Part shown: in pieces, positions 9,035-16,624 of the stretch
Layout: the number at the start of each line of letters is the position of its first letter
Position numbering within the stretch: the first letter of the stretch is position 1
Notes under the pieces: generated by a model
Told to the model about the DNA's origin: nothing
The model's database searches: none
The model's input: the letters and a program-made list of their open reading frames with translations, nothing else
Assembly (NCBI RefSeq): GCF_003201955.1
Contig: NZ_QJJM01000004.1
Span: 186,001 to 250,000, forward strand
DNA: 64,000 bases
From: Blastomonas natatoria
GTDB taxonomy: Bacteria > Pseudomonadota > Alphaproteobacteria > Sphingomonadales > Sphingomonadaceae
Direction of reading: 5' to 3'
Position numbers and translations under genes: made by a program

Positions 9035-9955
9035 TCAATCGTGAAAAGCCTCCGTAAACGAACGGCGCCCGATAAGGAAGGCATCGGCCACAAGTCGAAG
9101 CGGGCTTGCGTCCACATCGCTGCGCCGCTCTGCGATCAGCGCTGCGAAATGATCGTACATTGCCGGATATTCTGACTCACCGGGCAATGCCTGCGCGGCA
9201 CCCTCCACGAACAGGCTGTTTCCGCCATCAGCCAGCAACAGGGCCCCGGCGTCGGTATGGATGGTGATGTTCCAGCTCTGCCTGCCTGTCTGCCGCCAAT
9301 CGAACTCGGCCTCGACAGGGGTTCCGTTGGCCACGCGCATCTGCAGCCTTGCTGCGATCGGCGCCTGGCGGTTTGCCGGGAACTGAAGCTCTGCATCTTC
9401 CAGCCGGATCGTACCGGGCAGCAGCCGGGTGAGGATGGAAAGCGCATTGATGCCGGGATCGAACACGCCAAGACCGCCGGGCTGCCAGATCCAGTCCTGC
9501 CCCGGATGCCACTGGCGGACATCTTCCTTCCACTCGATGGTGATGCCTTCAATCCGCCTGCCGGCCAGCCAGCTGCGCGCTGGTTCGACGCCGGCAGCGA
9601 AACGCGAATGCCAGCTGGCAAACAGCGTGACCCCTGCCCGCCCGGCGGCCTCGACCAGGTCCTCGACCTCGGACAGGGTCGCGCCGGGAGGTTTTTCGAG
9701 AAAGACATGGCGACCTGCTGCCATCGCGGCACGCGCGGCGGCATGGCGGACCTGCGGGGGCTGGCAGAGCACCACCGCCTCGACAGCCTGCTCTCTGGCC
9801 AGCAGCGCGTCCAGATCAGGATAGGCGGGAACGCCATCTGCCCTCGCATTGCGGCTGGCAACAGCGCACAGAGTGAAGTCTGCGCTGCGGGCAATCGCCG
9901 GAAGATGCTGATCCCGGGCAATCTTGCCCAGACCGACAAGACCCAGGCTGATCAC
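9035..9955 (-). CDS. araA: L-arabinose 1-dehydrogenase (NAD(P)+), Gfo/Idh/MocA family
   Basis: 306 residues. It oxidises L-arabinose (and usually D-galactose) at C1 to the lactone. The Rossmann motif GLVGLGKIARDQHLPAI is at residues 5-21, the catalytic EKPPGAT block near residue 95, and WKEDVRQWHPGQDWIWQPGG then VFDPGINALS follow. These blocks match the Azospirillum brasilense AraA enzyme closely, as remembered, rather than generic family members. It overlaps the FAH-family gene by 4 nt upstream, so translation is coupled. Symbol araA here means the dehydrogenase of the oxidative pathway, not the E. coli isomerase. Confidence 0.87.
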   Translation of the reverse strand: MISLGLVGLGKIARDQHLPAIARSADFTLCAVASRNARADGVPAYPDLDALLAREQAVEAVVLCQPPQVRHAAARAAMAAGRHVFLEKPPGATLSEVEDLVEAAGRAGVTLFASWHSRFAAGVEPARSWLAGRRIEGITIEWKEDVRQWHPGQDWIWQPGGLGVFDPGINALSILTRLLPGTIRLEDAELQFPANRQAPIAARLQMRVANGTPVEAEFDWRQTGRQSWNITIHTDAGALLLADGGNSLFVEGAAQALPGESEYPAMYDHFAALIAERRSDVDASPLRLVADAFLIGRRSFTEAFHD

Positions 9956-10923
9956 AGCGAGGCAATCCTGACTGGCGCGTTAGCGCCGAGCACCAGAGAG
10001 TTGCGCACCGGCAGGCTGAACGGCGCTGCCGCAATCTCGAACACGTCCCCTGGCCGGGTCTGGAAACCGTCCGAAAACGACAGCGTCGCAGTGCCGAAGA
10101 AATGGACATGGACGTCACCGGGACGGCGGAATGCGCGATATTTGAAGTGATGATGCTCCAAATTGGCGATGCTGTGCGACATGTTGGCCTCGCCCGATAC
10201 GAAGGGTTTTTGCCATGCAGCCGTGCCGTCGCGAAAGATGGTGCTGGTGCCGCGAATGTCAGCCGGCAAGTCCCCGAGCAGCAGTTCCGGCCCCAGCGCG
10301 GCTGCGCGCAGCTTGGAATGGGCCAGCCACAGATAGTTGCCGCGTTCGGTAACATGGTCGGAAAACTCGTTGCCCAACGCATATCCGATCCGCGTGGGTG
10401 TCCCATCGGGCGCGATCAGATATATGCCAGCAATCTCGGGCTCCTCGCCGCCGTCCAGCGCGAAGGCCGGCATGTCCAGTGGTTCGCCGGGGGCGACGAG
10501 GATCGAGCCGTCTCCCTTGTAGAACCATTCGGGCTGCACGCCGACAGCATCGCCAGCGGGCTTGCCGCCTTCCACCCCCATCAGGAACATCTTCATGGAA
10601 TCGGTCGGATCGGGATTGTCCCTGGCAGCACGGTGCATGGCATCACGCCCCTCGGCCGACCCCAGATGCGTGAGGCCCGTGCCGCTGACCAGCAGATGCG
10701 CATCATCAGGATGGTCGATCGGGCATAGCAGACGGACGGAAGCGAGATCGATCGGTGCGCCCAGTCGCTCGTCGGCATATTGCGCCAGGGTGGAACCTGC
10801 AGCGAGCGCGGCCTGCGCCAGCTCAAGCGTGGATGTCACCCCCTCGATCCGCATCGCGACGCCATCGCGGATACCCGCAACACCGCGCCCATCGTCGCTG
10901 AATTGCACCAGGCTGGCGATCAT
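9952..10923 (-). CDS. AraD1-type FAH-family protein, probable 2-keto-3-deoxy-L-arabonate dehydratase
   Basis: 323 residues of the fumarylacetoacetate-hydrolase superfamily, in the AraD1/GguC branch. Visible blocks include [52 protein letters not shown] with the expected acidic metal ligands, and GNEFSDH. In oxidative pentose pathways such enzymes convert the 2-keto-3-deoxy-pentonate to alpha-ketoglutarate semialdehyde, the step between the dehydratase and the aldehyde dehydrogenase. Both neighbours overlap it by 4 nt (ATGA). The alternative, an aldolase-type cleavage, is less likely because a semialdehyde dehydrogenase is encoded directly upstream. Confidence 0.82.
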   Translation of the reverse strand: MIASLVQFSDDGRGVAGIRDGVAMRIEGVTSTLELAQAALAAGSTLAQYADERLGAPIDLASVRLLCPIDHPDDAHLLVSGTGLTHLGSAEGRDAMHRAARDNPDPTDSMKMFLMGVEGGKPAGDAVGVQPEWFYKGDGSILVAPGEPLDMPAFALDGGEEPEIAGIYLIAPDGTPTRIGYALGNEFSDHVTERGNYLWLAHSKLRAAALGPELLLGDLPADIRGTSTIFRDGTAAWQKPFVSGEANMSHSIANLEHHHFKYRAFRRPGDVHVHFFGTATLSFSDGFQTRPGDVFEIAAAPFSLPVRNSLVLGANAPVRIASL

Positions 10924-12503
10924 CGCGGCGATCTTTCGCGAACGCCATCGATCCTGCGCGCCACCGCAAACGGATTATCGTCTGCAAGTGCGTGGGGCAG
11001 CAGATCGGCAGGCAAGTTCTGGAACGCCACGGGGCGCAGGAAACGGAACATGGCCAGCGTGCCGACAGAGGTCGTCCGGCCATCGCTGGTCGCCGGGAAC
11101 GGGCCGCCATGGACCATGGCATGCGCGACCTCGACCCCGGTAGGCCAGCCATTGGCAAGGACGCGTCCGACCCGATCGGCCAGCACCGGCAACAGCGCGT
11201 GAGCATAGGGAATATCGGCATCATCCAGCTGCAGCGTCGCGGTCAATTGCCCTTCCAGGCTGGCGATGACGTTCGCAACCTCGTCAAGGTCGCGGCACCG
11301 CACGATCATTGAAGACGATCCGAACACTTCATGGGCAAGCGCGATATCGGAAAGGAACTGCTGCGCGCTGGTCTGGAACAAGGCGGCCACCGCTTGGTTG
11401 GCGCCAGTCTCGCCCTGGCCGCGCGCAATCGTCTCGACCGCCGTGTGTCCTGCCAGTGCCGACACGCCCTTGGTGAAATTGTCATGAATGGACGGCGAAA
11501 GCATGGTCTGCGCCGTGCTGCCCTGCATCACATCCGCTGCCGCTGCGATGAAGGCGTCCAGATCAGGACCATCGACCGCGATCACCAGGCCGGGATTGGT
11601 GCAGAACTGCCCTGCCCCCATGGTCAGCGACTGGACAAAGGCTTCCGCCAGCGCCTTGCCCCGCGAGGCAAGCGCACCCGGCATCAGGATGACGGGGTTG
11701 ATGCTCGACATCTCGGCATAAACCGGGATCGGCTCCTTGCGCGCTGCGGCGATGCGCATCAGCGCCAGCCCTCCGCCGCGCGATCCGGTAAAACCAACCG
11801 CCCTGATGCGCGGATCGGCGACCAGCGCTTCGCCCAGTGCATGGGTTTCGCCGGGCAGATAGGAGAACACCCCCTCGTGCAGACCACAGGCAGCGACAGC
11901 GCGCTGAATGGCGCGAGCGACCAGTTCGCCCGTACCCGGATGCGAGGGGTGCCCCTTGACCACGACCGGGCATCCTGCCGCCAGCGCCGAGGCGGTATCG
12001 CCACCTGCGACCGAGAAAGCGAGCGGGAAGTTGGATGCGCCAAACACCGCGACGGGACCAACCGGCACGTTCATCCGCCGCAGATCGGGTCTGGGCAGTG
12101 GCGTCCGGTCGGGCATGGCCGGGTCGATCGTGGCGTCGATCCAGTCGCCCTGCCGAACGAACGCCGCAAACAGACGCAGCTGACCGATGGTCCGGCCCCG
12201 CTCACCCTCCAGCCGCGGCCGGGGCAGCCCGCTTTCCTGCATGGCCCGGATGATCAGGTCGTCGCCGATCGCCTCGATCTCGCTGGCAATCGTTTCAAGA
12301 AACCTCGCGCGGTCTTCGGGATCGCTCGCCCCGAAGGCGGGCGCAGCCGCCGCCGCCAGCGCACAGGTCTCCGCAACATCATCGGCGGAAGCAGAGGAGA
12401 AATCGGGGGCCAAAGCCTGTCCGCTCGCCGGATCCTGGCTCCGGAAACGGGCTGCCGCCTGGCGTGCCTCGCTGCCGAAAAGCATCGCACCGTCAATCAT
12501 CAC
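10920..12503 (-). CDS. Alpha-ketoglutarate semialdehyde (2,5-dioxopentanoate) dehydrogenase
   Basis: 527 residues, aldehyde dehydrogenase superfamily. It oxidises alpha-ketoglutarate semialdehyde to alpha-ketoglutarate with NAD(P)+, delivering pentose carbon to the TCA cycle. The catalytic Cys is C301 in [11 protein letters not shown] and the general-base Glu lies in [10 protein letters not shown]. The GQFCTNPG block and the N-terminal GSEARQ...FRSQDPASG are typical of the KGSADH subfamily. It is the first gene of a four-gene operon whose members overlap by about 4 nt. A 94-bp gap separates it from xylA and carries the TGTCTGAGT element, so it probably has its own promoter. Confidence 0.88.
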   Translation of the reverse strand: MMIDGAMLFGSEARQAAARFRSQDPASGQALAPDFSSASADDVAETCALAAAAAPAFGASDPEDRARFLETIASEIEAIGDDLIIRAMQESGLPRPRLEGERGRTIGQLRLFAAFVRQGDWIDATIDPAMPDRTPLPRPDLRRMNVPVGPVAVFGASNFPLAFSVAGGDTASALAAGCPVVVKGHPSHPGTGELVARAIQRAVAACGLHEGVFSYLPGETHALGEALVADPRIRAVGFTGSRGGGLALMRIAAARKEPIPVYAEMSSINPVILMPGALASRGKALAEAFVQSLTMGAGQFCTNPGLVIAVDGPDLDAFIAAAADVMQGSTAQTMLSPSIHDNFTKGVSALAGHTAVETIARGQGETGANQAVAALFQTSAQQFLSDIALAHEVFGSSSMIVRCRDLDEVANVIASLEGQLTATLQLDDADIPYAHALLPVLADRVGRVLANGWPTGVEVAHAMVHGGPFPATSDGRTTSVGTLAMFRFLRPVAFQNLPADLLPHALADDNPFAVARRIDGVRERSPR

Positions 12504-12526
12504 CCTATCTCCGTATCAGCAAAATA

Positions 12527-12535
12527 ACTCAGACA
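12527..12535 (-). promoter_or_regulatory. TGTCTGAGT element before the arabinose-oxidation operon (site B)
   Basis: The minus strand reads ATTATGTCTGAGTTATTT around this position, 24 bp upstream of the dehydrogenase start codon. Site B controls the operon that contains the gntR gene itself, so binding would mean autoregulation. The core resembles the FadR-subfamily consensus TNGTNNNACNA on one side only. Confidence 0.55.
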
Positions 12536-12597
12536 TAATAGGCCATCCCGCGCCTGCTCTCAAGCGCGGGCCGCCCGTGAAAGCTGCAATCAATCGA

Positions 12598-13905
12598 TCA
12601 GATGAAGCGATTGATCAGATTCTCGATCCGCTCCTGACGGCCGGAACGCGGCCTGGGATCGAGATTCTCGCTCACCGCCAGATCGGCAATGCCTGCCAGA
12701 TCGAGCGCGGCGATCTTCTGACCGAAATCGCCGTCCCAACCTGCATAGCGCTCGGCACGGATGCCATCGATCCGGCCATCCTCGATCAGCGCAGCCGCGT
12801 TGAGCAGCCCGCGCGCCACGGTGTCGATGCCGCCGATATGGCCGTAGAACAGGTCGACCGGGTCCATCGACTGGCGGCGCACCTTGGCATCGAAATTGAA
12901 GCCGCCGGTGGTAAAGCCGCCTGCGCGCAGGATCTCGACCATCGCCAGGGTCAGTTCCTCGACCGAATTGGGGAACTGGTCGGTATCCCAGCCATTCTGG
13001 TGGTCGCCGCGATTGGCATCGATCGACCCGAAAATGCCGAGCGCGCCTGCCATTGCAATCTCGTGCTCGAACGTATGGCCCGCCAGGGTAGCGTGGTTGG
13101 CCTCGATATTCACCCTAACCTCATTCTCCAGCCCGTAGCGCTTGAGAAAGCCGTACACCGTGGCGGTATCGAAATCATATTGGTGCTTGGTCGGCTCGTG
13201 CGGCTTGGGCTCGATCAGAATGGTGCCGTCAAAGCCGATCTTGTGCTTGTGCTCGACCACCAGGTTGAGGAAGCGTCCCAAATTGTCGAGCTCGCGCTTC
13301 AGATCGGTGTTGAGCAGCGTCTCATAGCCCTCGCGCCCGCCCCAGAGCACGTAGTTGGCGCCGCCCAGCCGGTGTGTCGCTTCAAGCGCGTCGCGCACCT
13401 GCATCGCGCCGAAGGCGAAGACCTCCGGATCGGGATTGGTCGCACCGCCTGCGGCAAAACGCGGATTGCCGAACAGATTGGCGGTGCCCCAGAGCAGCTT
13501 GCGGCCCGAACCGGCCTGGAGCCGCTCCAGATCGTCGACCGCCTCGGCAAAATTGCGGCGATGCTCGGCCACGCCCTGCGCGTCGGCCATCACATCGACA
13601 TCGTGGAAGCAGTAGAAGGGAATGTCGAGCCGGGTGAAGAAGTCGAATGCGGCTGCGCGCTTGGCGGCGGCCGCTGCGCTGTCATTGGCAGTGCGGTGCC
13701 AGGGCCGGTCGAACGTGCCGGCGCCGAACACGTCCGAGCCAGGCCAGCAGAAGGTGTGCCAGAAACAGGCAGCAAAGCGCAGATGGTCTTCCATCCGCTT
13801 GCCCAGGACCAACCGGTCCTTGTCGTAGAAGCGATAGGCCAGTTCGTTCTCGGTCTCGGGACCTTCGAAACGGATGGTCGGAATGTCGGCGAAATAGTCG
13901 GTCAT
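12598..13905 (-). CDS. xylA: Xylose isomerase
   Basis: 435 residues, the class II length. It converts D-xylose to D-xylulose in the cytoplasm using two divalent metal ions. Signature blocks are FHDVDV with the catalytic His, the conserved [14 protein letters not shown], the metal-binding [29 protein letters not shown], and GSIDANRGD with further metal ligands. It starts 28 bp after xylB and is probably transcribed with it from the xyl-box promoter at 16576. The product goes to the kinase encoded upstream. Its presence next to an oxidative pentose pathway gives the cell two separate pentose routes. Confidence 0.97.
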   Translation of the reverse strand: MTDYFADIPTIRFEGPETENELAYRFYDKDRLVLGKRMEDHLRFAACFWHTFCWPGSDVFGAGTFDRPWHRTANDSAAAAAKRAAAFDFFTRLDIPFYCFHDVDVMADAQGVAEHRRNFAEAVDDLERLQAGSGRKLLWGTANLFGNPRFAAGGATNPDPEVFAFGAMQVRDALEATHRLGGANYVLWGGREGYETLLNTDLKRELDNLGRFLNLVVEHKHKIGFDGTILIEPKPHEPTKHQYDFDTATVYGFLKRYGLENEVRVNIEANHATLAGHTFEHEIAMAGALGIFGSIDANRGDHQNGWDTDQFPNSVEELTLAMVEILRAGGFTTGGFNFDAKVRRQSMDPVDLFYGHIGGIDTVARGLLNAAALIEDGRIDGIRAERYAGWDGDFGQKIAALDLAGIADLAVSENLDPRPRSGRQERIENLINRFI

Positions 13906-13933
13906 CAGGCAGTCCAGTCAGTTGAGCAGTTGA

Positions 13934-15382
13934 TCAAGGGGTGCGCGGGGTGATGCGCGGATAGGCATCGCGAAACACGGCATGCTTGGGCGCAAGCCGG
14001 TCGGCGATTGCGGGATCGGGGTGGAGGCTGTGGGCGACGGGAGGCGCTGCGCACACGTCTTCGGGCGAGCCGCCATCGACGGCGAGCTGCGCGAGCCGCG
14101 CCGCGCCCAGCGCCGGGCCGACCTCGCCGCCCTTGAGATAGACCAGTTCGACCCCCAGTACCGCAGCCAGCGTCTCGCCCCAATAGCGCGAGCGCGCGCC
14201 GCCGCCGATGACCGAAAGCCGCTCGACAATGGTGCCGGCATCGCGCAGCGCGTCGAGCCCGTCGGCGAGCGCAAAGGCAACACCTTCGAGCACCGCCTGC
14301 GCGAGCCGTTCGGGGCTGGTGTCATGGTCGAGCCCCAGAAAGCCGCCGCGCACCTCTGCATCGTTGTGCGGCGTGCGCTCGCCCGACAGATAGGGCAGGA
14401 AGATTTCGGGACCGCTGGCAGGACCGGTGCTTTCGGCGCGAGCGAACAGTTCGGCAGCACCGGCAGCCCCCGTCAGCCGCGCCACCCAGTCGATGCAGGA
14501 CGCCGCCGAAAGATGGACCGACATCTGGTGCCACAGGCCCGGCAGGCAATGGCAGAAGGCATGCACCGCGCGCGCCGGATTGGGCCGGAACGCATCGGTG
14601 GCAACGAATATCACGCCCGATGTGCCGAGCGACAGCAAGGCATCACCGTTGCGCACCACGCCGACGCCCGCCGCACCAGCGGCATTGTCGCTGCCGCCAC
14701 CGGCGACCGGGACGCCCCCGATGCCCCACGCCTCGGCCACATCGGCGCGCAGCATGCCGGAGAGCTCTGTCCCCTCGACCAGCCGAGGCATGTGCGACAC
14801 ATCCAGTCCGGTCGCCGCAAGCAGTGCGGGGCTCCACTCGCGCCGCGCAACATCGAGCCACAAGGTGCCCGCCGCATCGGACATGTCCGATGACTTTTCT
14901 CCGGTCATCTTCAGCCGGATGTAATCCTTGGGCAGCAGGACGGTGCGGGTGTCGGCAAATATCTCGGGCTCATGCGCAGCGATCCAGCGCAGCTTGGGTG
15001 CAGTGAAGCCGGGCATCGCGATATTGCCGGAGATTGCGCGCAGATCGGGCTCTTGCACTTCCAGCTCGGCGCATTCTGCATAGGATCTCCCGTCATTCCA
15101 CAGGATCGCGGGGCGCAACGGCTGGTCGTCCCCGCCCAGCAGCGTCGCCCCGTGCATCTGCCCGGCCAAACCGATCCCGCGCACCGCCCGGCGCACCGCC
15201 GGATCAATCGCGCGGACCGCCGCCGTCGTCGCCTGCCACCAGGCTTCGGGGTCCTGTTCCGACCAGAGCGGCCGCGGTCGCTGCACGCTGAGCGCAGCCG
15301 TGCCCTGCGCCACCACCGCGCCATGTTCGTCCAGCACCACCGCCTTGACGCCCGAGGTGCCGATATCGATACCCAGGAACAT
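13934..15382 (-). CDS. xylB: Xylulokinase
   Basis: 482 residues, FGGY kinase family. It phosphorylates D-xylulose to xylulose 5-phosphate for the pentose phosphate pathway. The N-terminal phosphate loop FLGIDIGTSGVKAVVLDE, the substrate block GLAGQMHGATLL (a xylulokinase hallmark), the catalytic Asp region GGGSDNAAGAAGVG, and the C-terminal GGGARSRYWGETLA are all present. Its ATG is only 5 nt after the stop codon of the GH43 gene, so the three genes GH43-xylB-xylA form one operon. The C-terminal SINCSTD-like readings in other frames are not genes. Confidence 0.96.
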   Translation of the reverse strand: MFLGIDIGTSGVKAVVLDEHGAVVAQGTAALSVQRPRPLWSEQDPEAWWQATTAAVRAIDPAVRRAVRGIGLAGQMHGATLLGGDDQPLRPAILWNDGRSYAECAELEVQEPDLRAISGNIAMPGFTAPKLRWIAAHEPEIFADTRTVLLPKDYIRLKMTGEKSSDMSDAAGTLWLDVARREWSPALLAATGLDVSHMPRLVEGTELSGMLRADVAEAWGIGGVPVAGGGSDNAAGAAGVGVVRNGDALLSLGTSGVIFVATDAFRPNPARAVHAFCHCLPGLWHQMSVHLSAASCIDWVARLTGAAGAAELFARAESTGPASGPEIFLPYLSGERTPHNDAEVRGGFLGLDHDTSPERLAQAVLEGVAFALADGLDALRDAGTIVERLSVIGGGARSRYWGETLAAVLGVELVYLKGGEVGPALGAARLAQLAVDGGSPEDVCAAPPVAHSLHPDPAIADRLAPKHAVFRDAYPRITPRTP

Positions 15383-15387
15383 GGCGG

Positions 15388-16518
15388 CTATTTCAGCATC
15401 GGGTTGATGGTCTTGATCGTGCCATCAGGGTTGTAGAACAGCTCGGTCACCTTGACATTGCGCAGCCGGGTGGTGCCCGAAAGCTGGGTATCGTGATAGA
15501 AAAGCCACCAGCGGCCATCCCATTCGACGATCGAATGGTGCGAGGTCCAGCCCTCGGTCGGCTCCAGGATGCGGCCCTGATAGGTGAACGGGCCATAAGG
15601 CGACGTGCCGGTGGCATAGACCAGGTAATGCGTGTCCCCGGTCGAGTAGCTGAGATAGTATCTGCCCTTGTACTTGTGCATCCAGGCCGCCTCGAAGAAG
15701 CGGCGGTCGGCATCGCCGCCCAGCAGCGGCTTGCCCGCCTTGTCGAGGATCGCGACGTCGCGCGGCTTTTCGGCAAATTCCATCATGTCATCGGCCATCG
15801 CCGCGACCTTGGGGCTCAGCGCCGGCTTGCCGGGCGCCTCCAGATCGGTCTTCGACCCCTGGGGGTCATAGGTGCCGGTCACGTTGCGCTGAAGCTGACC
15901 GCCCCAGATGCCGCCGAAATACATGTACGACTTGCCGTCATCATCGGTGAAGACCGAAGGATCGATCGAGAAGCTGCCCTTTATCGGTTGAGGCGCAGCC
16001 TTGAACGGACCCACAGGCGACCTGGAGGTCGCGACCCCGATGCGGAAGGCGCCCTGCTTGTCCTTGGCCGGGAAATAGAGGAAATAGGTGCCATTCTTTC
16101 GCGCGGCATCGGGCGCCCACATCTGCTTGTCGGCCCAGGGCACGTCCTTCACGTCGAGCGCGACCGGGTGGGTCGTTACCTTGCCGCCGATGCTGTCCAT
16201 GCTGAGCACGCGATAGTCACGCATCTCGAAATGTGCGCCCAGATCGTCTTCCGGCGTCGGACCATCTATGTCGTGGCTGGGATAGACATAGATCTTGCCA
16301 TCCCAGACATGCGCCGAGGGATCGGCCGTGTAGATTTCGGTCACCAGCGGCTGCGAGAGATAGCGCGAGGGATCTACCTTGGCCCGGTCGGTGCTGGCCG
16401 CGGTGTCGCTGGCGGCTTCGGGCGTGGCGCTATCGGCAGCAGTCTGCGGGCCGCACGCGGTTGTTACGGCCAGGCCCGCGAACGCAGCCCCCAGTGCCAG
16501 TGCACTCCATCGATTCAT
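15388..16518 (-). CDS. GH43-family glycoside hydrolase (arabinofuranosidase/xylosidase type), probable lipoprotein
   Basis: About 376 residues. ATG at 16518 has AGAGGAG seven bases upstream; a further-upstream TTG is poor. The hydrophobic N-terminus ends in LAVTTACG, a lipobox-like site (C28 or so), so the mature enzyme may be anchored. GH43 features follow: TADPSAHVWDGKIYVYPSHD with the general-base Asp, SIDPSVFTDDDGKSYMYFG with the pKa-modulating Asp, and RFFEAAWMHKYKGRYYLSYS with the general-acid Glu. The fold is a five-bladed propeller. It heads the operon with xylB and xylA under a xyl-box-like operator, so release of xylose from xylo-oligosaccharides is the likely role; arabinofuranosidase activity is possible. 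Confidence 0.9.
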   Translation of the reverse strand: MNRWSALALGAAFAGLAVTTACGPQTAADSATPEAASDTAASTDRAKVDPSRYLSQPLVTEIYTADPSAHVWDGKIYVYPSHDIDGPTPEDDLGAHFEMRDYRVLSMDSIGGKVTTHPVALDVKDVPWADKQMWAPDAARKNGTYFLYFPAKDKQGAFRIGVATSRSPVGPFKAAPQPIKGSFSIDPSVFTDDDGKSYMYFGGIWGGQLQRNVTGTYDPQGSKTDLEAPGKPALSPKVAAMADDMMEFAEKPRDVAILDKAGKPLLGGDADRRFFEAAWMHKYKGRYYLSYSTGDTHYLVYATGTSPYGPFTYQGRILEPTEGWTSHHSIVEWDGRWWLFYHDTQLSGTTRLRNVKVTELFYNPDGTIKTINPMLK

Positions 16519-16575
16519 CGCAACTGCTCCTCTGCCCAAGATGCGCCCGGATCAGTCATCGCCGCCCGGAGTCTG

Positions 16576-16589
16576 CGTTAGCGCTACCA
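16576..16589 (-). promoter_or_regulatory. xyl-box-like operator before the GH43-xylB-xylA operon
   Basis: The minus strand reads TGGTAGCGCTAACG, one base from the xyl box TGGTAGCGCTAACA and sharing TGGTAGCGCTA with the site before the TonB receptor. It lies 58 bp upstream of the GH43 start codon and just beyond the GH2 gene's stop. Confidence 0.75.
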
Positions 16590-16624
16590 TTTCTGGTGCA
16601 GGATGCAAGCCCATGTCCGCGCGA

